Part shown: piece after piece, positions 26,301 to 40,496 of the stretch | How the letters are laid out: the number at the start of each line of letters is the position of its first letter | How positions within the stretch are numbered: the stretch's first letter is position 1 | Assembly (NCBI GenBank): GCA_020086605.1 | Contig: JACBWW010000015.1 | Span: 10,823,511 to 10,887,510, forward strand | Source: Lanius collurio | Lineage: Eukaryota; Chordata; Aves; Passeriformes; Laniidae | Length of the DNA: 64,000 nucleotides | Direction: 5' to 3' | Program-made: the position numbers and the translations under genes | Notes under the pieces: generated by a model | Told to the model about the DNA's origin: nothing | Database searches by the model: none | What the model saw: the letters and a program-made list of their open reading frames with translations, nothing else

Positions 26301-29300
26301 CCAAGAGCAAATGGAGAAAAAGAAATAATAAAGCAAAACCACTATTTATATAATACAGTCCCACAACTCAAACCAGAAATTCCTCTCTGAAAGAGTATGG
26401 ACAAACTCAGGGTAGAATAGATTTAGCAGTTCATGCAATTTTATAGAAAGTATTTTCTTTTCCATAAAGATACTTTTTTCTTAAAAAACCCACAGAATTT
26501 AAGTATTTTTAAAATTAATTCTCTTCAAGAAAGTATAGCATCTTATAGTGTTTACTGTAGGAGAAATTACTTTTCCAACTTAGCCAATAAATAATGGTAA
26601 TTTATGTACTTTAACACGGGATATGATGGAATACATAGCAAATACATCAGGAACAGATGAAAATTCAGCCGGATTTTTTTCAGGGAAGCATAAAGTACAT
26701 TTCCTTTGAAAATTTTTGACATTAGCCTGATGAAATCTTTTCTGGATAAATGATTCGGACTAAGAGATCTCTCTCTTCCTCCTTCAGTTTACCACACTAC
26801 TCATGTAATTTCTTTTCCAATTGTCATCTCTGTGGCTCTGAGCATTACAGCTGTCCAAAATTCCAGAAGCTAATTTACTGCTCCAATTAATAAAAATAGA
26901 ATTTCCCATTGAAGGTAAAAGAAACTAGATCTCTGCTAGTTGCCATGAAAAATAGTAAGATGATTACAATTTTGTTCAAAAGTGCCCTTTCTCCCCTAAA
27001 TTTTCTTTAACTGGCTGGACACATTTTACAAAAGGCTCAAATTTCCCCATGCAACTGCAAAAATATCAACAGCTGATGTTTCACAAGTAACAGACTTCTG
27101 CTTTAACATGGGCACCATGTAAAAATGTGGCTGAAATTGGTATACAGCAAAAAAATGCACATTGCTTGAAGAGTGACAAGTTCAAAAAACTCCCCAATAT
27201 AAACCAGCTTAGAGTTCCATATTACAATCTTATTTTCTGTGTTGAATCTCTCTGTCCTTACCAATAGTAAAAATACATCAACATGAAGGCAAGAAGAAGA
27301 TACAGCAGGAAGGCTTTTACCTTTTCAAATTACTTTTATGCATTACCTTTACAAGTGTCTATCCAATGTTTGATATTTTTCAGAATTACTGAAGTTTCCT
27401 CTTTTCCTTGAAACTTACCTTAGGCTTTTGTGGACTTTGGGAACAGTCACTAAATAGGTGGAACAGGCTGCTGCCACTCACAAACAGACATATAATGAAA
27501 ACGGATGGCACAATATAAGCTGGAAATAGACTCTCTGCATCATATCTTTGTGGAACACTGATGGTACTACATTCTAGTCAGCAAGGATCTGCCCACATAT
27601 CTTAAGGGATTGTTGTTCAGGCCAGCTGGAAAATAAATTTAAGAAACTCCCGCAGAACTGCAACAATATTCAGGACCGTTGCTTGGATTAAACAGGAATT
27701 ATATTTATTTTCTGGATTTGCTTTTACTCATTTCTTGACACCAAAACCACTGACATTTTGTGATATGCTGTTAGCTGTTGAGAAAGCAGGAGGATGACAG
27801 CTCTGAGAGATTCCGAAACCCAAACTGCTTGACCTGAATTGTTTATGGTGACCTATGGTCCTTCTTGTCTCTCACTTGCCCAAGAAAACAGGATGAATAA
27901 CAAATATCGCTTCATAACTGCAGGGTTTACAGGTGCTTACAAGGAAAGAACATAACAGCAGAGCTAAAATCTGAAAGCAAATAAATCCAGAAACAGTCTG
28001 CAGTAAAACTGAGAAGCATGGCTAGAAGATCACTACGGCAGCAGCATTTAAATAAATCAGGAAGGAATCATTGCATCTCATTTTTTCCATTTCTTTTGTT
28101 ATTTCTGATAGCAGAATCGCAAAAGTTTACCATTATTTTAACAAAACTTGTTTTAAAAAGAATGCTTCAACCAACCTAGTGCACTTCACATAGGCAGTGT
28201 CAAAGGTGATTTTTTCTGATAGCAAGAAGTTCTTTGGATTAAGAAGGAATTGTGCAAGTAAATAGTTCAGAGAGATGTAAAATAGAATTAGAAACACAGG
28301 CATACTAATAGGGATCTTTATGAGTTATATTTTTAATATATTTTATTTTGAAAGCCCAGGATATTTACTAGTCTGTGGATCTACGTGATTCTACAGTGAT
28401 TTGCAGAGTATCACACTATCCTCATAGGAGGATTAATGGCAAAAACCTGAAGCCCCCATGGATCACAGTCACACTTGAAGTGTTTTACTGTAATGTCCAA
28501 CAGCAAATAAAGGTTCCATATTAAGTGCTATTTTTCTTGAGAATTAATTGCTTTTGTTCCAAACTCTTCTGATTGTCAATTTAAAATTTCAAGCTTGGCT
28601 GCTTCAAAGCCTTAATACTCTACCAGATTCTTTTCTAGACTTTTGAAAGTCTGCAAGAAACATAAAACATTTTGTTGCCAATAGGATCAAAATATGTAAT
28701 CTGACTTATTCTAACCTGATGTATGCTGCTGGAATCTGCATTTTTAAACATTAATTTCAAATTGAAGATACGCGATATCTTCCCAAAATATAGGAACTGC
28801 TTCTCCAGGGTGTTTAATGCATGCTATAATGCAAACATATATCTATTTTTACTGACCTAAATTAAAAGGTAAGGAATTGTAGCACAAATTATTCTTGTGT
28901 CTGCTAAAAACTGTTGAAAATAAATTTTAACCATTATTGAAAGTAAAGTAGAATTATCTGTCAACATATAAAGAAAATGTTGACTTCTCTCTAGATCACT
29001 TTCAATTTATGTCTGACATAAAAGATTTAGAGACACAGCCCAGCATGGCTGGGCAAGAGAAACAACACACATGAAAATTCTCAATGTGTCCTTTGTTACC
29101 TTGGTTTCCAAGGGTAGGAAAGCCATGATTGGTCTTTGAAACAGCTATGAAACCTTCTGCCAGGTTTACAGTACGGCTGGCAGAGAAACAGCAGGACGAG
29201 CTACCACTCACTGGAGGTTGCACAGTGACTAAACCAACCAAACTTGAGTCAACATGTATCCCACATACATGTTTCCACCCTTCCCTAACCCTGACTAATG

Positions 29301-29340
29301 TCAAAAGACTTGGCCACTGTACTTGAGCTACATTGCCTAG
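23311..29340. other. AT-rich unique DNA, no gene seen
   Basis: Short frames only. The 132-codon minus-strand frame at 29002-29400 shows no domain and runs into a CR1-like tail. The segment at about 29190-29340 may be a very old extension of that CR1 copy. Confidence 0.5.
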
Positions 29341-29344
29341 ATTC

Positions 29345-29424
29345 TCTTTTTCAACTTCCTGATGGCTACATGAGAATTGTAATTTCAAGTTCCAACTCAA
29401 GATATTCTGTGATTCTGTAAAATT
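29345..29424 (+). mobile_element. Old CR1 3'-end fragment
   Basis: The end of this segment, AAGTTCCAACTCAAGATATT then CTGTGATTCTGT, has the CR1 terminal pattern (TTCCAACYYAARYYATTCTRTGATTCTRT). The upstream part is too diverged to align by eye. Confidence 0.55.
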
Positions 29425-29671
29425 TCCTATGAATCTATTACCAATTGATGTAACCTACAAAAATATCTGTCAATTTTTTTTTTACTTTTCATGGGTCACA
29501 GTGTGGATATGGTTATCTGCTGTTTCTTACTGTCTGCTGTAGGTGCTAAATCTCTGTAGGAGATTTCCCACAGCCTTCTGTAGGAGCCAGGTTTAAGACG
29601 TACCTCTGCTCACAGCATTTTTCACTGACTGTTAGAGCATAGTTTATCTCTGGGACACATAAGACTATGTC

Positions 29672-29690
29672 ATCTCAAGGCTCTTGAGAT
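29672..29690. repeat. Perfect 8-bp inverted repeat
   Basis: ATCTCAAG, a GCT spacer, then CTTGAGAT. It has no obvious role and may be chance. Confidence 0.6.
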
Positions 29691-29880
29691 ATTCAAGCCA
29701 GCTGTGAAAGAGAAGTGTAATTTGGAGATGCCAAAACAAGTTCTGTAAGCAGAATACTATTAGTTTATTCTAGCTGGCATTGCTTCTGAAATCTCGTTGC
29801 TACGAGATGGACTCCTATTTGAGTTATCAAAGCTCACCCTCCAAGTAAAAACAAACTGAAATAAAAGAGGTTGTTAACAA

Positions 29881-30019
29881 CACTTCTTCCAATTTCTTTC
29901 ATTGTAAGAAGAAAGATAAGATGCAACACTTTGAATCTTAGTATAAAGACACTTCTTCCAATTTCTTTCATTGTAAGAAGATAAGATAAGATGCAGCACT
30001 ATGAATCTTAGTATAAAGA
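29881..30019. repeat. 69/70-bp tandem duplication, two copies
   Basis: Unit one is 29881-29949 and unit two is 29950-30019. Both begin CACTTCTTCCAATTTCTTTC and end CTTAGTATAAAGA. They differ by about four changes, including one single-base length difference, so the duplication is fairly recent compared with the CR1 copies. Confidence 0.95.
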
Positions 30020-31974
30020 GCTCAGTGAAAGGTAAATACTATAGAGAATGCACAAAACCCTTGTTTAATTATTTTCATAATAGCATGACAAATTAAATTA
30101 ATTAAACAAAATCAATGAGTTTACTGCTGGCAAAGTCAGATACCAGAAGGCCTGAAATACATTAAATGGAAATAAAATATAATGGACCCAAATTCACATC
30201 ATTACTTATTTATTTGTTGCCAGGAACAATAACTCAAATATAATGAATTAAAAGCAAAAGATGATCACATGAGGCTTCACTAGATTACGAGAAGAGAATG
30301 AACATCTTAGATTTTGGGCATGTCAAAATTATAAAATATTCACTTTTTTGCAATATCAGAGTGCTCAAGAAAGTTCTTTCCTTAACAGCATTTCCCTTCC
30401 CTATGATTCCTTCATTGTCTGGGTTCACAGAGAAAATATTTCTAGTACACAAGTATTTTAACAGTTCTTTCTTATTTTTTTGTTTTATTGTTGCTCAACT
30501 CTGTTTTTTCATTAATGCTCTACTTTCTACTGTTCTTGTTGGCTGGGGCCTTCTCTCATGCAAGAGAGAAGGCAAATCTGCTCTATCTTGTGTAGTGTGT
30601 TCTGTATATATAAACCAAAGAATTTCACTAGACTAAGGAGGGAAGTGATTCTGACTAAATAATTCTATTTTTTAATTAATTATAGATAGTATATTAAAGC
30701 ACTGACTGTAATATGATCTACCACTTCCTATTAAATCTAGCTCTACATAGATAAACTATTAAATAAGCACTTCATTTTAGTATTGAATGTAATGATGTTG
30801 CTGCCATTTGCCTCTCAGGCTGAGTAGAAGCACTGGAAGGTTCTTAGTGCATATGTAATCGATTCTATATTAATATTTAGACTGATCAAGATACCTTCTC
30901 TGGCCTACACTACGCAAATAGCTGCCTCCTCTTATTGCTGTATTTTTTGCCCTGCACAAACAAGTTCTTGCTTGTCTTATTCACAAAGGAAGCTTTTGCT
31001 AGAAAGCCATCTGTGAACCATACTGTAAATTCATATGTACTTACAGAGGCAGGGAAACAATGAGAGAAATGGAAACCTGGAAGTAAGGCTCATTGCTGAT
31101 AAATTCATGCTGCACAAATAGGCTTAATTTCAATAATTTCAAAGAATCAACCTCCTGTCCAGAAGTAGAACACCAGGATTCAACTTCTGCTGGGTCCCAC
31201 ATGTAGATGTTGCACTGCAAGTGTAGTACTAACAGGCTTCCATATGATCTTATGTGTATACCAATGATATGCAACATGCTGACTTTGAGCTGCATAGGAA
31301 TTTGCTCTGAGAATCACTGAAGAGACATTTCAGTTCCTTAAAAAAAAAAACAAATTCTGTGTTTAGAGGGTTTTTTTTTTTGTTTGTGGGTTGTTGAGTT
31401 CTTTATTTTTAATCTGGCAAACATTCCCAGCATCTTCGTAGCAAATTCTAAAAGGAGATTCTTCATATATAGTGAGTCAAGGTGAGTCTCCCTATGGCAC
31501 ACTTGATAAAAGTCACTTTGTATCTGAAATGATGACATCTTCTCTTAGTCATTGTGATGAAACTAGAAAGCCACTACCACATTGTAAGAAAACTAGCACA
31601 AGGAGCAAAAGTCTATACAATCAGAAAAAAAAAGTGTCAGAGGTATGTGAATATGAATTTCCATTCCTAAGTGAAAATAGGCCTCCAAAAGAATAGAGAT
31701 TTTAAAATCATACTTTAGCAAGAACAAAAGTTTTGATTCATTCACTAAATTGGACAAAAACATTATGATTCTGAACTCTCCCCATAATCTCCATCAAAAA
31801 GAGAACATAAGTGTTTTTCAAAAAGCGTCCAGCACCTCCCCACATTGAAAAGCTTGTTGAAATAAAGCGGGCTATAAAAAATTAATTACCAGTCATTATT
31901 TCTAAGGTCAATCAGTGAGCATATTCCAAAGGGGGAAAGTACATACTTTATCGAAGTATTGCCTATTACATCAT
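30020..31974. other. AT-rich unique DNA, no gene seen
   Basis: It includes a 112-codon plus-strand frame (30298-30636), hydrophobic because it is T-rich, with no recognised family. A perfect hairpin lies inside that frame and is listed separately. Confidence 0.5.
30548..30573. repeat. Perfect 10-bp hairpin
   Basis: GCCTTCTCTC, a six-base loop ATGCAA, then GAGAGAAGGC. The stem is perfect and half G/C. It is short for a miRNA precursor and no RNA gene is claimed. Confidence 0.7.
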
Positions 31975-31977
31975 AAT

Positions 31978-32030
31978 CACAGAATAGTTAGGGCTGGGAG
32001 GGACTGCTGTTGATATATTTTCTCTAAAAC
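31978..32030 (-). mobile_element. Short CR1 3'-end remnant, reverse orientation
   Basis: AATCACAGAATAGTTAGGGC then TGGGAGGGACTGCTGTTGAT is the reverse-complement CR1 terminus (pattern ATCACAGAATGGTTAGGGTTGGAAGGGACC). About 50 bases are recognisable before similarity is lost. Confidence 0.7.
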
Positions 32031-35000
32031 AAAGGAAGTAATACTTACTTTATGCCAAAGAGATCATTGAATTTCCAAATAATACAGCATAAAAGTCAAA
32101 ATATGCAGCTTTGCCAGGCTGTGCAATTTGCCTCAGGGTAAGTGAAGTTGAAGAGTGTTCCTGCAATGAAAGGTAGTCTGTTCAGAGCACTGGAAAAGAT
32201 AAAGGGACACTCAGAGCAATCCTGCTCAAGAGGAAACATTTGATGATGTACCCTAGTCTTTTATAAAATTTTATCTTTTTTTTTTTTTATTTATTCATGG
32301 TTCTATTTCTCAACTTCTTTTCTCTTTTCTTTGTTGGTACTTATTTTTTTACAATATAGTATTCACTTTTGTCACATCTTTTTTGATATCTACACCACCA
32401 GATCTGAAGATGTATGCTCTAGATCCCCCAAAAACGTTCTTTTTCATGACTAACTATTTTATGACAGAAGAGTGGGTAACAGTAAAATTCTCAATTTACT
32501 GATTATCATTAATTTTGCTGTTCTGTAGTGATGTAAAAAAAAAAAAGAATCAGAAAAGTATATTCAAGCCCCAAAATGGGCAGCAAAAAATCTGATAAAA
32601 CTGCAAAATACAGTGAAATAAAAAGAACTGAATGAGACAGAAGTTTCAGAAGGACAATCTCAGTGACAGGAAACTATTTTTCTCAGCTGTTTCAATATTG
32701 TTTCATCATATCATTAAAGTCATATCACAGTGATTGCATGGTTCAGATTTTTGATTTTACCACCAAGTAAAGTTAGATGATAAACTATTGGGTAAATTAT
32801 TGGGGTAGATCAGCAATATCTACTGTATAAATGGAAATGATTATTTAATGTAGCTAAAAAATAATAATGGTTATCCTTAGATGAACTGAGTATTTTCATA
32901 TGCATATTTCAGATGAAGGTCACCTTAGTGTTAAGCTCTATGATTTTATTACACTGTAAAACATTCTCTGTAAAATCATTTAATAAATCAAATTGAATAC
33001 TACCTATAAATAAGGCTGATAATTCCCAGAACAATAAAATCAAAATGTTCTGAAAACAAAGTGATTTATTTTTCCTATCTTCTTACTAAAGCTATAGACC
33101 ACAAATCTTTTGATACAGAAATTTTAATGAAGGTGTGTATCTCTAATAAATTTTCATCTCATTAAGTTTCATTTTCTATATTTTGTCTTTTCAACTATAG
33201 ATCTTAAAATCAGAATAACCTGAGAAATATGTGCTTTACAGTATTTTTATTGTATGTTCATCTGTTGAAAACTGCTTACTACTAAAAAAAAATTTTAAAT
33301 ACATATTGGTGTATAACCAAGCAAACCAGTATAGGCAAAGTCACTTTTTAATTTTGATACTGAAATAGCATAATAGTCGTTGCAACAAATATTTTATGGT
33401 AAAAGAGAAATTTCATTTCTGTCTCTGAATATTATTCAAATATTGTTGCACTTCGTAAATAGGATTATCTTTCAGAGGGATTAAAGTAAATGACATGTCA
33501 TAATGACTGATTTAAAAATAAATTAAACAAGCCTTTGTATTATTGCACAGAAAGTTACTATCACTCTAACATCATTATTATGATTGGAAGAAAGGCTTTT
33601 ACAACGTCACATTATTTGAGAATATGACAGGGTTAATGGCGGGTTCGGAGTTTCCATAAGAAATCAGACTCTTCAGACACCTTTGAGGCTTTCCCTGACC
33701 TGACCTTACAATATGGTTTGTGGCTATATGGGATGTCTAATCTGTCACAAAAGCAGTGTTTGTTCTATTATGTAACTAAGCAAATTACATAAAGTTCTAC
33801 ATGACTGTGAGAAAACACCTTTACTTTCCTGTAGCAGCATCGTGCAGGCTCAATAATCACACCTCTCTGAGAACTATTCCATTGCTCATTTTCATTCCCT
33901 TACTCTTTAAAAAAAAAAAAAATCTAAATATTCCCCCAAGAATTACATTCTCTGTGCTCAGAAAACAGACTCAATAGATTCTGCTTAGAATAACATCTGT
34001 AGCTGCCAATGTTTTTTCTGGGTTTATGGTCAAGCTACAAAAAAAGATAATTTTAACAATTGATCTTTGTTTTACTTCTGAAAACAGAAGTAGATATGAG
34101 TATGAAAATCCTTGCTGCCACTTTCATGAAGTGTACACATTTGGGTTCATAGCCATAGAAGCAAACACAGGTGCATAATACACTACCACAATATGATGTG
34201 CAACAAGAGAAAGTAGTTTCTCTGGGTTCACTACTATGTTAAAAGATATAAAAAGGCATGAAAAGGATTCCTGACTAGTTGACCCAGATATAGCAATCAT
34301 ATTTCACTTTCTGAACTACTGAATTTCTGGAAATCAACAGATACTTAAAAATAAGCCACTGCTCAGACACAAATAAACTGGGTTGTTTACTTTGCATAAC
34401 ATTTAGAAAGACTTCTTCAAGTCCTGCTATTCTGAAGATACAGAAAACACCACTCTGAAAATGGAGGCTTCAGCAGGTAACAACACATCTTTCTGTCTGG
34501 AGGAAAAAAAAACCCAGATTTTTCCTTTTTGAACAAGGGTAGAAGGAACTGAGATCTCATATTTCTCTTATTATCCTGTTCTCACCCTGCAGAATCTGCT
34601 ATTGTGCTGGAATAGCCTGAGACAAAGAGGTAGTAAAACACAGGAAAGGGGCAAGGGCAATTGCCCTCTCCTTTTACTGTCTTCCCCTGAGGAAGCCGCT
34701 CTTACAAAGATTGCTACCATCATCCACTGCAGAAAAATGTTCTAAAAAACATTCTATTGGCTTTGACCACTTTCAGTGGGAATGTAGGTTTAGATTTACC
34801 CACTGATCTGAGCAACAAAAGCAGACCTTGGTCTCCAATTAAAGTCATAATTTAGGTAGAACTGGGGTCGGAAACTGTTTAAGTTAAATCTGCAATGGAA
34901 ATTCCACTGCCTTTTGGTGTTTAAAAGAATCTAAGTACCAATAGCACACTACAGTCCTCTATCCCAAATGTTTAGCTTGTGACAAGAAGCAAACATCTTT

Positions 35001-38000
35001 AAGGCTGTTTTACATCATTTTATCAGCACAATCTGGCAAACAAAACAAAAGAATATAGAAATTAGCTGAGTGTATAGTACAAAGTTCACCTACGGGCAAA
35101 ATGAACAAAGCTTGACAGAATCATGAAAATGTGACTTTTTTTTTTCTTTTTAAAGTTTAAACTCATTTTAGTTTAGAAAATTAAATAATAGCTAAAAGGA
35201 AAGGAAAATAAAAGCCCAAAACTATAAGTTCTGTCTATTTGTTTCTTACTCATCTGTTATACCTGAATGAAAATAAACTAAATTACTAAACCGTTATCAG
35301 TTATATTTCCCATGCTTCATTTAGAAAAAGATTAATAAAAGGCATAGAGGGTCAAACTTTCCTTTTCCTTCTAAAAATCACATATTTTGAAGTTCAAAAC
35401 CCATCCAATGAATTCTCTTAATTCACATGAAATGATAAAGTCCCTTCTTTAAAGAGACTTAGAAAACCATTACAATGTAAAAATTTTCTGGTTTTCAGCA
35501 GTTCAAAATAAAATTAGGTTGGACAAAAAAATGCTCAAATTGGTTAATGTGAAGATCTGGATCTTTTTTCAATACATAGAAGCAATTTGTCTAAAGCCAA
35601 TATTCTCCTCATAGCATAATTTTATGTTCACATTAAATACTCATCCTAAATCCACCCTGAAACATTAGTATACGCCTTTGGACTGCAGAAATGCTTGGGT
35701 TTTATCTGGAAAGGTTTTGAGAGTGCACAGATGGCTATTACAGATTACTAAAATGGGACTGTGCAATAACAGAGCCAGCTGTGTAATAACCGGTCCATCT
35801 CTAAAAGAGATTGCAAATTCAAGGAGGTAATCCTTTCAGTAAAGGTCTGAGAGCTCCTTCAGAGGAACTGAGGCTCTACATTAGGAGGACAGACTTCTTT
35901 TACAAAAAGGACAGAAGGCTTCTAGCATATTTACCATTAAAACTGTGTAGGTGGTTTAGGTAAATGAAAGAGTTCAAACACTCTCTTTTATATTACAACA
36001 ATTATACCACTCAACACTCAGCTCTGTTTTATTTTAATCTTTCTAATCTGACCACAAAAAATTATTTCCAGAGAGGTTAGATCAGTGGAGAGAGTCACTA
36101 GAGGGGCAGGCTGATTTCTAGACTATTAATCCTAGCTGAGGTCCACAGTGCTCGAAAAGTATCTCTTGAGGAATATCTGCTAGTTTATTTGAAAATATAT
36201 TCTGTCTTTGCATATCATTGAAGTAGCAGGGGAAAAACCACGAAAATTTAAAAAAAATGCATTCAGAAGACAGCCCCAAATACTTAAATTTTGACACCAA
36301 TTTTTTATTTGTAGAGGAAACAATTCCCCCCAAAATTTTTCTTCTTCTTCATTTTCTTTCCTATATCTTTTTTTCTGGCCCACTGATAAATTTAGCAATT
36401 TGAGATCCATATTTCACTAAATGCCTTTTTGATAACTGCTGAAACAGTTATTATATATGTTTGGTATCCTAGGGCTCAGTGCAATAGGGATTGATAGTAA
36501 TAAGCATCTTGCAGAACACATGTTTTGATATCAGCCATAATTAATTCAAGTAAAACTTTAAATAACTCTATCATTACTATGAGTAGAGAACCATCCTCAC
36601 AAAGGTGTCAATTATGTCTTATAAGACTTCAAAAAAAGAAATTAATATTACAGCAGATACTGCTTTCTGGTGCCTCAGCTGAAACACTGAAGACCAAATA
36701 AGCTATACAGTCACATTTTTCTCCTACATTCAGATTTAAGCAAAAATCTTACTCCATACTGAAGCAATGCAGTAGTCACTATATTTTCCATGTTTATACT
36801 TAAATACACACATGAATGAAGCAAATCTTCTTCCAATGTTTTTGGCTTTTCTTTCCTCTATCATGAAGAACCAGATCTAATCCTTACTCAATACAAGGAA
36901 CCTGATTCTGGGAAGTATCAATACTAAAAACAAAAACAACTGGGTTAAGGACCCAGTTTTCACAAGGAGCTTAATCAGTTGGGAATTTTAAATTCTAGTG
37001 TGTGCTTGAAAATCTTAAGTAAAATTTTAATTTAAAGAGAGCTTTTCATGAGATTTGAATTGAACCAACAAAAATAACTGGGTTAAGTTTGCAGCAAGGC
37101 AGTATGATTCTCTCCTTTCAGAGGCTGCAATTCATAAATGCATGTATAAAGGTAGAAGACAAAAACTAGTTAAAAATATCTTCATCAGATCATACATAAA
37201 ATACACAGCTCAAGGGGATAGAAAATGTTCTTATGGCTGGCTAAGCAGGAGAATAGCTCTGACTACCATCATCTGCTTCTAGTAACAGAGATGGTACTGA
37301 GCATAAAACCTTTCAATAGCTCCTGCAGCAATGTCAGCTGGAGTTCAAGCAGTACCAAAGACTGCTGGAGTGTCCTTTAGAAGGCAAAGTTACTGTCCTG
37401 TTAATGATCTGTTTTGTTTTCCTGATAATGTCATTTGTCCTGGTTTATGCCTGACTTATACCACTATTACAGAATAAAATCATAGGTATTTGCAATGATA
37501 TAACATTTTAATTCTAGTCTTTTTCCAAAAGTTCATGTATTTTTTCAGTGGACGAGGTCATTATTTAGTGCTTCTATTAGAGTAGACCCAGGCTTCTTGA
37601 GCTGAGATTTTTTCTGTTCAAATTTAATGGTTCTTTTACAGACAATTGTATCATAAATTGTTTTAACTATTCTATTTGGGCTTTTTTTCTATTAAGAATT
37701 ATTGTTGTGCCTCTGGCTTAGGAGCTTTATTTGCTAATTCTCCAGTTTTCCTACATCAGTTTTAGGGCTTCTCTGCCTGGAAGGTTCCTAACATTTTATG
37801 GGGTGACATTTCTCATGTTCCAACTTTCATCTGAGAGGTGACCCCTTTCTTAGTTTGAGGTGGATTGTCCAACTAGGGCGATAACATGACATACACTGAA
37901 GATCACTTTTAAAAAAAATAAAATTAAGGACACTCATTCATTTCCTTCTAATCATCTAAGAGGGAGAGTTATCAGAGCTGAAATTATAAATGCTTTTTTG

Positions 38001-40496
38001 GAAGTTGTATTGGATCTATATCATTAGAAAATGGCTTTTTGTTTTCATGTAGGTGCAACCAGTCATTGGATAACTTTAATATTCTTTAAAAGGGTTTCAT
38101 TCACTAAGCATTGTGAAAGAAAAATCTCAACAAAATCATTTGGAGATCACCATATAGCACATTCTCTAGCTAAGACAACTAGATAGAAGGTAGGGAACAT
38201 AGATAGTAGCCAAATAGATAATTTAAAGCTGACCAGGGTACACGAAGGGAAAAATAGCTCTTTCAACACTTTTTGTTGTCTAAGAGGTTGATGAACACTG
38301 GATATCCCAACAGAAAATCCACCTAAAAACAGAGCTTTATGAGCAATACTATTTCTGTCTACTAGGTTAGCTCCTCCCCAATTGCTTAAGCAGGCAAAGG
38401 TTGGAAAATTAATAACTTTTGGTAGACACTGAAGAAAATGCTTGCAGGATGAAACAGGGTAGGAGACAGAATTATTGATATTGGTGCTGTGGAAATAATA
38501 AAATGTAATATACTTAGCAAAAATTAAGCTTTTTATTTGAGGGGACTATTTTTCTGAGATTTTGTCTCAGAAAATATATTCACTAACCTGTTTACAGTTG
38601 GCTAGCCCACCTTGCATGTTTTCCTTCATCTAAATTATGGCATTTAATTGTTAGACCAAGCACAACATTTTTAGTGTATTTCATCCCACTCTTCCAGCAA
38701 GAATTTCTGAGTGAGGCTGGCTGCTATCCTCTGCAGTTTCATGCATTTATATATGTATATTTATATGCATGTTTTTCAAACATGGTATAAATTCCACTTC
38801 TCTTTTATCCACTAAAGACAATTAAGAGCTGTGAGATTATAATGACACTCCTTCACTTTATGTCTGAATTTAAAGGGAATTTTCTGCAGCAACTTTTGTC
38901 TTTCTTAATGCACATTTCAAAAACCACTGAACAAAAAATCAGACTCAAAGATGAAAAATTTGTTACATTTCCTACTTTCTCATTACAAAGAATATAGTGG
39001 AAATAGAATGCCTATTTATAGGACAGAGACAAAACATATGAGTTCAAGTAAAGAGGTGCTCTCTTACAGCTTGCACAACAATATTCTTATAAGAAGTAAT
39101 GGGTACTATTCTCATTTAGACATTATCAAAAACACTGCTCTCATCTCCCTTTGGAAATTATGATATTTATTTTGCTATTGACACTTTAAGTTTTTGTATT
39201 GATATATATGTAGGGCTTTTAAGATTATAAACATGTCTAATACCTTATGTACCAAGTTATAGACCTCACCTTAATAATCTCAGCTGGGCATAATGTGGAT
39301 CCAAAACAGTACCAGGAGTAGAAAGCAGAAATAGTATTCTAGGAAAAGAGCCAATAAAAAAATTTCCTCACATGCATGTTTTCCTTGTAGCAGTAGTTAA
39401 CATTTTTGAGCTGGACAAGACTGCCACGTATTTCAATGAATTTAGAGATTTGGCCAAACTTCCCAAAACTCTGTTATTCCAAATTTTTCAGAATGACTGC
39501 AAAAGCCCTCAAAAATTACACTAACAACAGTGACAAAAAGTCTTCCACTTTATTCTTGTTCTATTATCCTAGGTAACACATTTGCAGAGCAACATCAGTG
39601 GAAGAAAAGGAAATATGCTATTGTCTCTGACAAGTCTGACAATACCTGGAAGTGCCCAGGTAATGCTAAAAACAATGACCTAAGCATAACATCCTGCAAT
39701 AAAGGGCATCTTTGTTATTGCCTTGAACTGAAAATTGCTTCAGCTGAACCAGTACTTTTGTTCTGACTTCCATTTCTAGTTATAACAAGTCACAAAAGGA
39801 GCACCTCGGTGATATTTTCACACGTCTACACAAACATGCACACACACACAGTAATAAAGCTATGATTTCCCAGGGTCTAGCAGGTTATTGAAAGGGAAGT
39901 TCTTTAGCCTAGGCCTGATGAAAGGAAAATACAAGATTACAGCACATGTGGTACCTTGCAAGAGAGTTCAGGGGACATCTTATTTAGCAGTGTGCACCAG
40001 CTGCAGCACAACATTGAGTCCAAATTCATCTGTCTTCTCAGCAAGGAAAATTAGGCAAGACAGAATCTCATGCTTTAAACTTTCTGATTTTAGTCAGAAA
40101 TCTAATGCTTTAAACTATACTACCAGAGGTACCTCTGCTAGATACAGGACAGTATACTCCACCTATCTGGAAGCACAAGAAACCTCCTGCATCAGTATCA
40201 TCTGCAAAGGTGTCATCGACAAAGCTTGTGGCATGGCACTGCATCTGAGAAGTCATACCTGTCTTTCTCTTCAGCCATATCTTCCACCAACAGTATCTGT
40301 GTAGATCACAATGGTCTACTTGACCTCTTTGAAAGCCATTTCTTTACCCTATTTTAATTTGCTGCATCACAGAAGCCTGTGTCTTTCTGACAGAAGAACA
40401 AGGGAAACCAAGGACCAAGCAGTTTATATATTTAGGACAAGCCACAGTTTCTGTTTCATAAGTGGCTAGGATGTTTTTATAAATAGCTCATAAATC
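32031..40496. other. AT-rich unique DNA, no gene seen
   Basis: It contains a (CA)6 microsatellite (39839-39850), poly-A/T runs (about 32278-32290, 32525-32537, 33907-33920) and perfect small hairpins (34073-34092, 38550-38574). The longest non-repeat frame of the window, 138 codons at 39888-40304 on the plus strand, is Cys- and Ser-rich and matches no family I know. Confidence 0.5.
38550..38574. repeat. Perfect 10-bp hairpin
   Basis: TTTTCTGAGA, a five-base loop TTTTG, then TCTCAGAAAA. It is probably a chance palindrome in AT-rich DNA. Confidence 0.7.

Noticed and set aside
29002..29400. 132-codon minus-strand frame
   Set aside because: It overlaps a CR1-like tail at its start and has no domain. 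Probably chance over old repeat sequence.
39888..40304. 138-codon plus-strand frame, the longest outside repeats
   Set aside because: Cys- and Ser-rich but no domain, signal peptide or splice context, so a chance frame is likely. Conservation would be needed to revive it.
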